Shown here one piece after another: positions 8,208-16,744 of a stretch of 64,000 nt of DNA. The notes beneath the pieces are model-generated. The model had not been told where the DNA came from and made no database searches. It was given only the letters and a program-made list of their open reading frames with translations. How positions within the stretch are numbered: position 1 is the stretch's first letter; each line of letters begins with the position of its first letter. The DNA is from an uncultured Pseudomonadales bacterium (GTDB lineage Bacteria > Pseudomonadota > Gammaproteobacteria > Pseudomonadales > Azotimanducaceae), in contig CAKZWF010000031.1 in NCBI GenBank assembly GCA_937921865.1, positions 1 through 64,000 on the forward strand. The letters run 5' to 3'. Both the position numbers and the translations under genes were made by a program.

Positions 8208-9401
8208 CTAGCCGGTGTTGTGTTCGTACTCGGGTTCAACCTGCACCTGGCCATTGCCGATTGCTTCGTTCAGGTCGGTATATCGCTGTGCGGAAAGGTC
8301 AAAGTTTTTCAATCTGGGGTCATCAAGGCCGATGCGGTATGAGCGGAACACCGCGGGCGATGAGCCGAACTTTCCTGGCAATGACCAGGGGCTCACGTAT
8401 TCCCAGACGACCTTGTGCCCGTTGGTGACTTCAAACAGGCGTCCGGACGCACCCTCGGTGATCAGCGTGTTGCCGTTGTCCAGGCGCTGGCAGCCGCTGA
8501 TCATGAAACTGTTGAACGCCAGGATCACCGGGGCAACATAGCTCCAGACAAACTCCCGGCTGTCTTTGTTGATTTCCACGATACGCGAGAAAGCCGGTCC
8601 GCGTTTTCTATGGCAGCCGTTGTCGAAAACGAGGATGTTGCCGTTGGGTAGCATCTGAGCGTTGTGCTGGTGTGACAGCTCTCCAGGTCCCCAGATTTTG
8701 GGGTCATGGGCCTCGGCTACCTGATTGGGTCCCCAGCGCCAGACAATATCTCCAGTGTTGTGATCGACGATGACCACGGTGCTGGTCAGCCGGAACGAAA
8801 TCAGCCAGTCGCCGTTGTCCAGAACTTCCAGCGAGTTGGCGTGGGTCCATTCCTTGTGACTCTCAAGCGGGCAGATCACGTCCTGTTCAATGTCCAGGTG
8901 CTCCCAGGAGCACCATTCTCGGACCAGGTCACCTGCTGGAGTGACCTCACGAACTACATCACCCCACATGAAATCAGGATCTTCCTCATGGTGATGGCCA
9001 CCGCGAATGTTGCTGGTAATGTCCGTGGGGACAGGCTCCCAGGCCAGGTAGACGGTGTTGCCGTTATCGAGTCGGACGTAGTCATGATGCTGGGCAATAT
9101 CGCGGTGTTCCCAGACCGTCTCACCGTCGGGAGACAGCTCGATCATCGCACCGGCTGAGCCGCCGGATTTTTCTCTGCCGCCGGCATCTTTGAGGGGGCA
9201 GGTCTGAATCAGCAGATTGCCCGTGTCCAGGAGTTTGAGATGTTGAATTCCTTCGGGATGGTGCCACTGATGGACCACCTGGCCGGCTAGGTCCACCAGG
9301 GTTGCATGGTGACCGCTGACAGAGCAGAACAGGGTGTAGCCGGGGAAGGCTTCGTCACTTTGATAAGTCAGACCAATGGGTCTGTGGGTCAGCCAGGCCA
9401 T
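8208..9401 (-). CDS. Arylsulfotransferase-like beta-propeller protein
   Basis: 397 residues built from repeated blades of the type LLDTGNLLI, RLDNGNTVYLAWE, VLDNGDWLISF, MLPNGNILVFDNG and RLDNGNTLITE, with WEHRD, WRWG and WEYVS aromatic turns between them. This is the pattern of the arylsulfotransferase (ASST) propeller family (PF05935/PF14269). Histidines in HHDY and SHQHNAQ lie where the ASST active site is expected. There is no signal peptide, unlike periplasmic AssT, so the enzymatic role is uncertain. It may simply bind a ligand. Confidence 0.78.
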   Translation of the reverse strand: MAWLTHRPIGLTYQSDEAFPGYTLFCSVSGHHATLVDLAGQVVHQWHHPEGIQHLKLLDTGNLLIQTCPLKDAGGREKSGGSAGAMIELSPDGETVWEHRDIAQHHDYVRLDNGNTVYLAWEPVPTDITSNIRGGHHHEEDPDFMWGDVVREVTPAGDLVREWCSWEHLDIEQDVICPLESHKEWTHANSLEVLDNGDWLISFRLTSTVVIVDHNTGDIVWRWGPNQVAEAHDPKIWGPGELSHQHNAQMLPNGNILVFDNGCHRKRGPAFSRIVEINKDSREFVWSYVAPVILAFNSFMISGCQRLDNGNTLITEGASGRLFEVTNGHKVVWEYVSPWSLPGKFGSSPAVFRSYRIGLDDPRLKNFDLSAQRYTDLNEAIGNGQVQVEPEYEHNTG

Positions 9402-9504
9402 CTACGTCTCCGTGTCCGCTGAGTGGGTGGCTGGCGATCACCAGCCAACTGGCTCATTGTCGGCCACGGCTGCATCAGTGTCACGGCGACGAGGCAGTTT
9501 TCCT

Positions 9505-10050
9505 TCAGGTACGCAGTTCCGGCAGAGGTTCATCAGCAGGCACAAACTCCAGGGCAATGCCATTGTTGCACCAGCGCTGGCCGGTTGGTCTGGGTCCGTC
9601 GTTAAAAACGTGGCCCTGATGTCCGCCGCAGCGAATACAGTGGTATTCGGTTCGGGGAATGATCATTTTGAAGTCACGTTTGGTAGCGATTGCGCCATCA
9701 ATCGGCTGGAAAAAACTCGGCCAACCGGTGCCACTGTCGAATTTGGCAGTGCTTTCGAACAGGGGTAGATAACAGGCGGCACAGATGTAAACTCCGTCAC
9801 GCTTTTCGTCGTCTAACGAACTGGTGAACGGTCGCTCAGTAGCCTCTTTGAACAGTACCCGGTAAGCGTCTGGTTCCAGTAACGCCTGCCACTGCTCTTT
9901 AGATTTCTCCAGCTTCACTATCTTCGCTCCAGTTATCTGATTTGCTTGGGTTAACGCTGGAATGGCAGCCAACGCGACCGGGGCTGCGGCAAGTCCAACA
10001 AGCAGCCTGCGCCGGGTGCGCTGGAACCCTGGATTTCGGTGGATTGACAT
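9505..10050 (-). CDS. msrB: Peptide-methionine (R)-S-oxide reductase, Tat-exported
   Basis: 181 residues. The N-terminus has a twin-arginine-type signal (QRTRRRLLVGLAAAPVALAAIPA), so the enzyme should act in the periplasm. The MsrB domain shows both zinc CxxC pairs (CAAC and CIRC), the substrate loop GTGWPSF and the catalytic GQRWCNNG Cys near the C-terminus. It reduces methionine-R-sulfoxide in oxidised proteins. Start at 10050 is supported by an agaggcg ribosome site. It follows the PEGA-FGE gene on the same strand with a gap of about 100 bases, so co-transcription is possible. Gene symbol is by family. Confidence 0.92.
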   Translation of the reverse strand: MSIHRNPGFQRTRRRLLVGLAAAPVALAAIPALTQANQITGAKIVKLEKSKEQWQALLEPDAYRVLFKEATERPFTSSLDDEKRDGVYICAACYLPLFESTAKFDSGTGWPSFFQPIDGAIATKRDFKMIIPRTEYHCIRCGGHQGHVFNDGPRPTGQRWCNNGIALEFVPADEPLPELRT

Positions 10051-10146
10051 CGTTACGCCTCTGGCAGTTCTAATTTCCACTCAGTTTGGACTCCAGTCAG
10101 CCGAGAAGATTCCTCGCACGCTAAGCGTTGAGTCCAAACAGTCCAG

Positions 10147-11946
10147 CTAAAGTTCTCTGAGTACTCGAAAGCCCCGATCATCATTGCTGCGGTCGGAAGA
10201 TTCTCTATACGAAACACGTACGGTTTCCGGTTGCGAGTCCCACGAACCTCCCCGGAATACCCGCTGACAGCCGCGCCGGTCTTCGAACGGCTGTTCATCG
10301 CTGCGAGCGCGGCTGTAGTTTCTCGACCAGCAGTCGGCAACCCACTCGGAGACATTGCCGGCAACGTCATACAGTCCGAAAGCGTTAGGTTTGAGTCTTC
10401 CCACAGGCGCTATTTTGGCGAATCCATCGGTGCAGTCAGCAACGTCCCAGGTTCTGTATCGGGTTTTAGTGCTCTGATCCGCGATATTGGCAAACTCACA
10501 CAGGCTCGCCAGATCGTTGCCATGGGAGAAGGAACCTGTGCTGCCGGCTCTGGCCGCGTATTCCCACTCCGCTTCGCTGGGCAGCCGATACTGATAGCCG
10601 CTCTGCTCGGACAGCCAGTGCAGGTAGGCGTTGGCTGCTGCGAAATCGACATCAACAACGGGCAGGTTCTGCGTTTCCGGTGCGATCTGAGCCGTTGGTT
10701 GGCCGGTGGCCTGCAGGTAGCTGTCGAACTCTGCCTGGGTGACTTCGTAGATGCCAATCGCGAAAGGCTGGGTGAGTAGAACTTCGTGCACGGGCCGTTC
10801 GTCTGCGGCACCTTTGCCGGTGGCGTCACCCATCTGGTAGCGCCCGGAACTCACGACCACAAGTTCCGGACCCTTGCTGCCGCCTTTCAGCGAATCCTGG
10901 AAGTGTTCGCCAGCGGTGACGGTGAAACGCTCGAGAACCAGGTTGAGCCGGGCGCCGTCGTTGCCTGCGGTGATGCTGCGACGCAGAGTCCGGTATCCGG
11001 ATGCTCGGGCGATCACGTTAACTCTGCCTGCGGGTACGCGGGTATAAGCGCTGTAAGGGCGCTCTCTGGTCAGTCCGTCGAGCTGGTACTCGAGGGTGAT
11101 TTCGGCATTTGCGGGCGTCACAGTAACCAGCACCGCTACTTCAACCCGCTTGAGTTCGAATGAGTATCTGTTAGCACCAGGGCCGACTTTGACCCGTTCG
11201 TTCAGGGTTGGAAATCCAGGTTTAGACAGTTCAACCGTGTATTCACCAGCCGCCAGTTCCATGCCATCAGCATAGACTGCATCAGGATTGGTCAGCCGGA
11301 TGCGCGAGCCTGACGGACTAGCATTGATGGTCAGCGTGCCCCAGGGCGCCATCGGCAGTTCGAAGACTGCACTGGCTGTTTTGTCGGGATAAACATCGAC
11401 AGTTCTGGTGACGTCCCGATGGTGTTTGAAGCTCACCGTAACCTGATGGGTGCCAGTTGGCATCTCCGTCAAGGTGGCCGGCGTCAACTGGTCGAGCGGG
11501 TTACCGTTCAGCACTACCTGGCCACCGGTAGGGTTGCTCAGCACCTCAAGGTTTCCCTGTGCGGGCGGGAAAACTCGGTCGATCAGCTGTTCTTCGCCCC
11601 TGAGCACCGATACCGTCTCGACCAGGTCACTATGGTAGGCATGGGTCAGACGAATGACTTTGTCGCCTTCAGGCACACTGGAGATGAGTAGGGGTGTGGT
11701 GCCCACCAGGTCACCGTCCAGATAAACCTCGGCGTTCTGTGGCGTTGTGCTGATGCGCAGATCGCCCCGAAACAGGCTGAACGCTTCGGGATCTGCCAGC
11801 CACGATGCGGCCAGGCCAATGAGTCCAACCCCGAATGCCAGCCACATCAGTCGCAAGCGAATCTGTTTCAGGTCTCTGACTTTGTCTTCACCAGCCAACT
11901 GGACGGCCTCTCTGCTGCCAGAGTTAAGCCTGCACCATGTCTGCAC
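10147..11946 (-). CDS. Membrane-anchored PEGA-repeat protein with FGE-sulfatase domain
   Basis: 599 residues. One N-terminal transmembrane helix (LMWLAFGVGLIGLAASWLA) is followed by about four PEGA-type repeats (for example STTPQNAEVYLDGDLVG and LSNPTGGQVVLNGNPL, about 60-340), and then a C-terminal FGE-sulfatase/SUMF1 domain (YQMGD, RLPSEAEWEYAARAG, NVSEWVADCW, FRGGSWDS, GFRVLREL). The paired cysteines of true formylglycine-generating enzymes are not in the usual place after GGSW, so it is probably a binding or scaffold version. The GTG start is uncertain; a start near the transmembrane helix is also possible. Compare the FGE-type gene entering at the window end. Confidence 0.85.
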   Translation of the reverse strand: MQTWCRLNSGSREAVQLAGEDKVRDLKQIRLRLMWLAFGVGLIGLAASWLADPEAFSLFRGDLRISTTPQNAEVYLDGDLVGTTPLLISSVPEGDKVIRLTHAYHSDLVETVSVLRGEEQLIDRVFPPAQGNLEVLSNPTGGQVVLNGNPLDQLTPATLTEMPTGTHQVTVSFKHHRDVTRTVDVYPDKTASAVFELPMAPWGTLTINASPSGSRIRLTNPDAVYADGMELAAGEYTVELSKPGFPTLNERVKVGPGANRYSFELKRVEVAVLVTVTPANAEITLEYQLDGLTRERPYSAYTRVPAGRVNVIARASGYRTLRRSITAGNDGARLNLVLERFTVTAGEHFQDSLKGGSKGPELVVVSSGRYQMGDATGKGAADERPVHEVLLTQPFAIGIYEVTQAEFDSYLQATGQPTAQIAPETQNLPVVDVDFAAANAYLHWLSEQSGYQYRLPSEAEWEYAARAGSTGSFSHGNDLASLCEFANIADQSTKTRYRTWDVADCTDGFAKIAPVGRLKPNAFGLYDVAGNVSEWVADCWSRNYSRARSDEQPFEDRRGCQRVFRGGSWDSQPETVRVSYRESSDRSNDDRGFRVLREL

Positions 11947-12079
11947 AACGCGCTACTGTCTGAGGTGCGTCTGTGCCACTGTGCCTGGATGCGAGAGAGA
12001 AAAAGATTGAGACCGGGTAGATGAGACGGTTAGGATCTTACCCGTTAGACGCATACACCTTAGGGGAGGCAATCTGTTT

Positions 12080-12940
12080 ATGAGATACGAAGCACCAACC
12101 ACTACCAAGGAAGCGGTCTCCCTGATCGCAAAAGCCAAAGGCAAGTCCTTTGTGCTCGCCGGTGGCACAGATCTGCTGGTGAAATTGAAGAGCGGGGCAG
12201 TCGAACCTGATCTCATTGTCGACATCAAACGGATTGAGGCGACTCAGTCGATCAAGAAGACGGCGAATGGTTTTCGAATCGGTGCCGCGGTCCCTGGGGT
12301 CGCCATGGGGAAGTCTTCAGCGCTGAAGAAATCATGGCCCGGTGTGGTCGAGGCGGCCAATCTGATCGGATCTGATCAGATTCAGGGTCGCTGCACGATC
12401 GTCGGTAATCTGTGCAACGCCTCACCTGCCGCAGATAGCGTCCCTGCTTTAGTCGCGGCCGGAGCCAAAGCGGTTGTGGTCGGACCCAAGGGCCGTCGTA
12501 CGGTCGCTGTTGAGAAGATTCCAACCGGACCGGGAAAAACCTCGCTGGCAAAAGGGGAAATCATTGAAGCGATTACCCTGCCGAAACGACCGGCAAAAAC
12601 CGGCGATGCTTATCTACGATTCATCCCCCGCAGCGAAATGGATATTGCAGTGGTGAGCGCCGGTGTTTGTCTTACGCTTAACGGCAAAGGCAAAGTGACC
12701 AAAGCGCGTGTTGTGCTTGGTGCGGTAGCGCCTACCGTGGTGGTGGTCCCTGAGGCAGCTGCAGCCATTATCGGTACCAGTCTGGATGATGAAGCACTGG
12801 CCGCCATGGCCCACGCGTGTGAAAAAGCCTGTAAGCCTATTGATGACATGCGTGGCACTATCGAATTCAGAACAGATGTCGCCGGGGTGCTGGCGAGGCG
12901 GGCGGCTGGAATCGCGTATCAGCGCGCAGGAGGTAAATAA
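12080..12940 (+). CDS. Molybdenum hydroxylase, FAD-binding medium subunit
   Basis: 286 residues of the CoxM/CutM family. FAD-binding motifs are AGGTDLLV (about 27-34) and TIVGNLCNASPAADS (about 107-121). It passes electrons from the [2Fe-2S] subunit to its acceptor through FAD. It is first of three genes in the order medium-small-large, with its TAA overlapping the next ATG (TAATG). Subunit similarity alone does not tell CO dehydrogenase from xanthine-, nicotinate- or quinoline-type hydroxylases. A ribosome site (taggggagg) lies before the ATG. Confidence 0.93.
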   Translation: MRYEAPTTTKEAVSLIAKAKGKSFVLAGGTDLLVKLKSGAVEPDLIVDIKRIEATQSIKKTANGFRIGAAVPGVAMGKSSALKKSWPGVVEAANLIGSDQIQGRCTIVGNLCNASPAADSVPALVAAGAKAVVVGPKGRRTVAVEKIPTGPGKTSLAKGEIIEAITLPKRPAKTGDAYLRFIPRSEMDIAVVSAGVCLTLNGKGKVTKARVVLGAVAPTVVVVPEAAAAIIGTSLDDEALAAMAHACEKACKPIDDMRGTIEFRTDVAGVLARRAAGIAYQRAGGK

Positions 12941-13443
12941 TGTCTGGAGTCCATGTTTCAACTACTGTCAACGGCGATGATGCCGAGTTTGTCTGTCACC
13001 CGGGTGAAAGCCTGCTGGACGTGCTGCGCGATCGACTTGGCCTGACTGGGGCAAAAGAAGGCTGCGGCACAGGCGACTGCGGAGCCTGCAGCGTGACGCT
13101 GGATGGTCAGCTAGTGTGTTCCTGCCTGGTGCTTGGCGCGGAAGCAGAAGGCCGAAAAATCACCACTGTTGAAGGTCTGGCGGATGGCGACAAACTCCAC
13201 CCGCTGCAACAGCAGTTCATCGACAAAGCCGCGCTGCAGTGTGGTATCTGCACTCCGGGGTTTCTGGTCGCGGCAAAAGCCCTGCTTGATGAGAACCCCA
13301 GTCCAACTGAAGAAGAAATTCGTTTTGCGCTCGCAGGAAATCTGTGTCGCTGCACCGGCTACGACAAGATTGTCCGCGCTGTCGATGCGGCTGCTAAAGA
13401 TGTGAAAAAGCAGAAGGCACGCGTTAAAGCGAAGCGTAAATAG
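12940..13443 (+). CDS. Molybdenum hydroxylase, [2Fe-2S] small subunit
   Basis: 167 residues with the plant-type cluster site GCGTGDCGACSVTLDG (about 42-57) and the second, all-helical cluster site CGIC...CRCTGY (about 101-140), the standard CoxS/CutS layout. The C-terminus is lysine-rich (KKQKARVKAKRK). It relays electrons from the molybdopterin subunit to the flavin subunit. It overlaps the upstream gene by one base and precedes the large subunit by about 57 bases. Confidence 0.95.
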   Translation: MSGVHVSTTVNGDDAEFVCHPGESLLDVLRDRLGLTGAKEGCGTGDCGACSVTLDGQLVCSCLVLGAEAEGRKITTVEGLADGDKLHPLQQQFIDKAALQCGICTPGFLVAAKALLDENPSPTEEEIRFALAGNLCRCTGYDKIVRAVDAAAKDVKKQKARVKAKRK

Positions 13444-13500
13444 CGTCGGTACGCGTTCACCCGGCATACCGAACAAGCACAGAGATTCAGGAGACAGTCG

Positions 13501-15747
13501 ATGTCATTCGATCAGAAATTTACCGATCAGGAATTCAAAGTTGTTGGATCCCGCCCGCCGCGACCGGATGGTGTGGATAAAGTCACCGGTCGGGCGCGCT
13601 ATGGTGCAGATGCGTCCGCTCCCGGTCAGCTGGTAGCGCGGATTCTACGATCCCCGCATGCGCATGCGGTCATTCGCAAAATTGATACCTCGAAAGCGGA
13701 AAAGCTCAAAGGTGTGAAGGCGGTTCTTACCAGTAAAGACTTGCCGGACCTGACCAACGGCAATCGCGGTAACTTTGATATTCTCGAAAACTGTATGGCC
13801 CGGGATCGAGCCCTCTATGATGGCCACGCGGTCGCTGCGGTTGCGGCAGTGGATGAAGTGACCGCCAGAAAAGCGCTCAAGCTGATCAAGGTTGACTATA
13901 AAATTTTGCCGCATGTCACCGATGTCGACAAAGCCATGGCGGATGACGCCCCGATCGTGCAGCCGCACATTGCGCAGAACAACAAGCCGTCAAACATTGC
14001 CAATATCTCTGAATTTGGCCACGGTGATATCGAAGCCGGTTTTGCCCAGGCCGATGTCGTTATTGAAAAAAGTTACAAGACCGAACAGACCCATCAGGGC
14101 TATATCGAGCCCCACGCCTGTCTGGCCAGTGTCGGACCGGACGGTCAGGGGGAGTTATGGGTCACCACACAGGGACACTTCACGTTTCGAACTGTCTGCG
14201 CGACGCTGCTCGGAATGGACATTGCCAAGCTGAAAGTCACCTCGTCCGAAATTGGTGGCGGCTTTGGCGGCAAAACTCATGTCTGGATGGAACCAGTAGC
14301 TCTGGCGCTGTCCCGGAAAGCCAATCGACCGGTCAAACTGGTGATGAATCGCGATGAAGTGTTCAAAGCCAGCGGGCCAACCTGCTCGACATCCATTGAT
14401 GTAAAAATTGGTGCGACCAAAGACGGCACGGTCACCGCCGCCAGCGCAACGTTGCGCTATCAGGATGGACCGTTTCCGGGTCCCTGGGGCATGCTCGGGG
14501 CGATGACGTCATGGGCCTGTTATGACATTGCCAACGTCAAATCAGTGGCCTACGACGTACTGGTCAATCGCCCCAAGGTTGCGGCCTATCGCGCACCTTC
14601 AGCGCCGATGGCAGCTTTTGCGGTAGAAAGCACCATGGACATGGTGGCGGCTGAAATCGGTATGGATCCAGTCGACTTTCGTATCAAAAACGCGGCAAGT
14701 GAGGGTTCTAAAGCTTCATATGGCCCCACCTATGGACCTATCGGTATCGGTCCGACCCTGGAAGCCGTGAAAAAGCACCCGCACATGCGCGCCAGGCTGG
14801 GCAAAAACCAGGGCCGGGGTATGGCCTGCGGATTCTGGTTCAACTTCGGCGGACAGACCTGTGTTGATCTGAATATCGGAGTCGACGGCACCGTGAATCT
14901 GATTGTAGGTACCGTTGATGTCGGCGGAGCCCGGGCGTCCATGTCGCTGATTGCAGCGGAAGAGCTCGGTATTCCCTATGACCGGATTAAGTGCAATATC
15001 GGTGATACCGCTTCTTTGGGGCACAACGATACAACTGAAGGCAGTCGGGGCACTTTTTCTTCGGGCATGGCGACCATCTATGCAGCCCGTGACGCAATCG
15101 AAGTGATGAAGCAGCGTGCCGCTAAAGCCTGGGAAATTGATGTCGCCGACGTTGAATGGCGTGACGGGGCAGCCCACGCGGTAGGCGTTGCCCACAGCAA
15201 CCTCGCACCATTGTCGCTGCAGGAAATTGCCGCCAAGTCGCCAACCACCGGCGGGCCCATCGCTGGTCACAACGAATCGGTTGCAGACGGTGCGGGTGTG
15301 TCGTTTGCAAGTCACATCTGCGATGTGGAAGTGGATCCGGAGACTGGTGCCACCAAGGTGCTGCGCTACACGGTAATTCAGGACGCTGGTAAGGCCATCC
15401 ATCCGGACTATGTCGAAGGTCAGTTTCAGGGTGGCGCGGCGCAGGGCATCGGTTGGGCACTGAACGAAGAATATGTTTATGGTGAAGACGGGTGCCTGAA
15501 GAATCCAGGTTTCCTCGATTATCGGATTCCGGTGTGTTCCGATCTGCCGTTCATCGATACCGAGATACTGGAAATTCCTAATCCCAACCATCCCTACGGA
15601 ATTAGAGGGGTCGGGGAAACTTCCATCGTGCCGCCGCTGGCTGCGATTGGTAATGCGGTTTCGAACGCTGCTGGTGTTCGCTTGAATCATGTGCCGATGT
15701 CGCCGCCGCGCATTCTCAAGGCGATCAAGGAACAAGCGCAGGGCTGA
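13501..15747 (+). CDS. Molybdenum hydroxylase, molybdopterin-binding large subunit
   Basis: 748 residues. The xanthine-dehydrogenase-family large chain shows the Moco-binding SEIGGGFGGKTH (about 250-261), AYRAPSAPMAAFA (about 362-374), and GVGETSIVPPLAAIGNA near the C-terminus whose Glu is the catalytic base. The loop corresponding to the CO dehydrogenase VAYRCSFR motif lacks the Cys here (AYRAPSAP), so it is not a form I CO dehydrogenase and more likely hydroxylates an organic ring or aldehyde. A ribosome site (caggagac) precedes the ATG. The stop overlaps the MoaD-like gene (TGATG). Confidence 0.93.
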   Translation: MSFDQKFTDQEFKVVGSRPPRPDGVDKVTGRARYGADASAPGQLVARILRSPHAHAVIRKIDTSKAEKLKGVKAVLTSKDLPDLTNGNRGNFDILENCMARDRALYDGHAVAAVAAVDEVTARKALKLIKVDYKILPHVTDVDKAMADDAPIVQPHIAQNNKPSNIANISEFGHGDIEAGFAQADVVIEKSYKTEQTHQGYIEPHACLASVGPDGQGELWVTTQGHFTFRTVCATLLGMDIAKLKVTSSEIGGGFGGKTHVWMEPVALALSRKANRPVKLVMNRDEVFKASGPTCSTSIDVKIGATKDGTVTAASATLRYQDGPFPGPWGMLGAMTSWACYDIANVKSVAYDVLVNRPKVAAYRAPSAPMAAFAVESTMDMVAAEIGMDPVDFRIKNAASEGSKASYGPTYGPIGIGPTLEAVKKHPHMRARLGKNQGRGMACGFWFNFGGQTCVDLNIGVDGTVNLIVGTVDVGGARASMSLIAAEELGIPYDRIKCNIGDTASLGHNDTTEGSRGTFSSGMATIYAARDAIEVMKQRAAKAWEIDVADVEWRDGAAHAVGVAHSNLAPLSLQEIAAKSPTTGGPIAGHNESVADGAGVSFASHICDVEVDPETGATKVLRYTVIQDAGKAIHPDYVEGQFQGGAAQGIGWALNEEYVYGEDGCLKNPGFLDYRIPVCSDLPFIDTEILEIPNPNHPYGIRGVGETSIVPPLAAIGNAVSNAAGVRLNHVPMSPPRILKAIKEQAQG

Positions 15748-15992
15748 TGCTCACAGTCAGCCTGACCGGATCACTCCGGGATGCGGCGAATGGTTGCGAG
15801 TCGGTGCAGATCGACGCGCAGACCATTCGCGAGCTGCTGCGCAAACTCGTCGAACGCTATCCGCGTCTGCAGAGCCACCTGGACGAAGGCATAGCCGTTT
15901 CCGTCAACGGTGAGATCTATCGCGACAATCGGGATCTGAGTTTTCCGGACGGCGCTGAAGTGTTTCTGCTGCCCAGAATTCAGGGTGGGTGA
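15747..15992 (+). CDS. MoaD/ThiS-family sulfur-carrier protein
   Basis: 81 residues with a ubiquitin-like pattern and the required C-terminal double glycine (RIQGG), which is thiocarboxylated in sulfur carriers. Core text such as VSVNGEIYRDNRDLSFPDGAEVFLLP is typical of MoaD-like proteins. Its start overlaps the stop of the molybdenum hydroxylase large subunit, so it is translationally coupled and probably supplies sulfur for molybdopterin or for maturation of that enzyme. No other cofactor gene is adjacent. Confidence 0.85.
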   Translation: MLTVSLTGSLRDAANGCESVQIDAQTIRELLRKLVERYPRLQSHLDEGIAVSVNGEIYRDNRDLSFPDGAEVFLLPRIQGG

Positions 15993-16088
15993 GTGCCTGG
16001 TTAGAGCGATCTGCCCTAAGGCTTCGATAGCGACAACCAGCCGATTTTTTTACCGCGCTATCCTGGGCGCGTAGCTGGGAGAGGCAAT

Positions 16089-16691
16089 ATGAGTCAGTCA
16101 GAAATTCAGGCTCTTGAACAACAGATTTTTGAACTCAACGGCAAGCTCACCGAACTGAGGAAGGCGGAGCAAGGCGTCGAGGTGCCCAACTATGAACTGG
16201 AGACGCTGTCGGGTGGCATCAGACTGGCAGACCTCTTCGGCGGGCAGGACAGGCTGCTGGCAATACACAACATGGGTCAGAGCTGCCGGTACTGCACCCT
16301 CTGGGCGGATGGTTTCAACGGTTTCCTGCCACACCTGGAATCTGCGATGTCGGTAGTTCTGTTATCCCCCGATGCGCCCGAGCTGCAGAGAACCTTTGCC
16401 AACTCCAGAGGCTGGCGATTCCGCCTCGCTTCACACGGTGGCGGCAGCTATATCGTTGAACAGACGGTGATGGCCGAACAGAACAACATGCCCGGGGCGG
16501 TCGTTTACGAGCGTCAGGGTGAGCGGATATTACGCAGAAGTTCAGCGGTATTCGGACCCGGCGACGGCTACTGCTCGATGTGGAGTCTGCTGGGACTGGC
16601 CGGTCTGACTGAAACCGACTGGACGCCACAGTTTTCGTACTGGCGACGGCCCGAGGTCCTGGCAGACGGCGGTGACAATCTGCTCGACTAA
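16089..16691 (+). CDS. DUF899 thioredoxin-fold protein
   Basis: 200 residues. An N-terminal helix (IQALEQQIFELNGKLTELRKAE) is followed by a thioredoxin-like domain with a CxxC pair in MGQSCRYCTLWADG (about 63-76), and a C-terminal GDGYCSMWSLL segment. This matches the DUF899 family of predicted thiol-disulfide proteins, seen in various bacteria without known function. A ribosome site (gggagaggc) precedes the ATG by about six bases. Confidence 0.85.
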   Translation: MSQSEIQALEQQIFELNGKLTELRKAEQGVEVPNYELETLSGGIRLADLFGGQDRLLAIHNMGQSCRYCTLWADGFNGFLPHLESAMSVVLLSPDAPELQRTFANSRGWRFRLASHGGGSYIVEQTVMAEQNNMPGAVVYERQGERILRRSSAVFGPGDGYCSMWSLLGLAGLTETDWTPQFSYWRRPEVLADGGDNLLD

Positions 16692-16744
16692 CGGATCCTC
16701 GCGTACCCCTCGCCATGTATGATGTCGCGACTCGGGGGAGGGCT

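Noticed and set aside
11947-12079. Possible molybdenum-cofactor riboswitch ahead of the molybdenum hydroxylase operon
   Set aside because: The 130-base leader shows no conserved Moco-riboswitch stems that I can recognise; only a normal ribosome site is evident.
14716-15735. Long reverse-strand open frame (about 339 codons) opposite the molybdenum hydroxylase large subunit
   Set aside because: It is the antisense shadow of a gene with clear catalytic motifs; its own translation shows no family pattern and no ribosome site.
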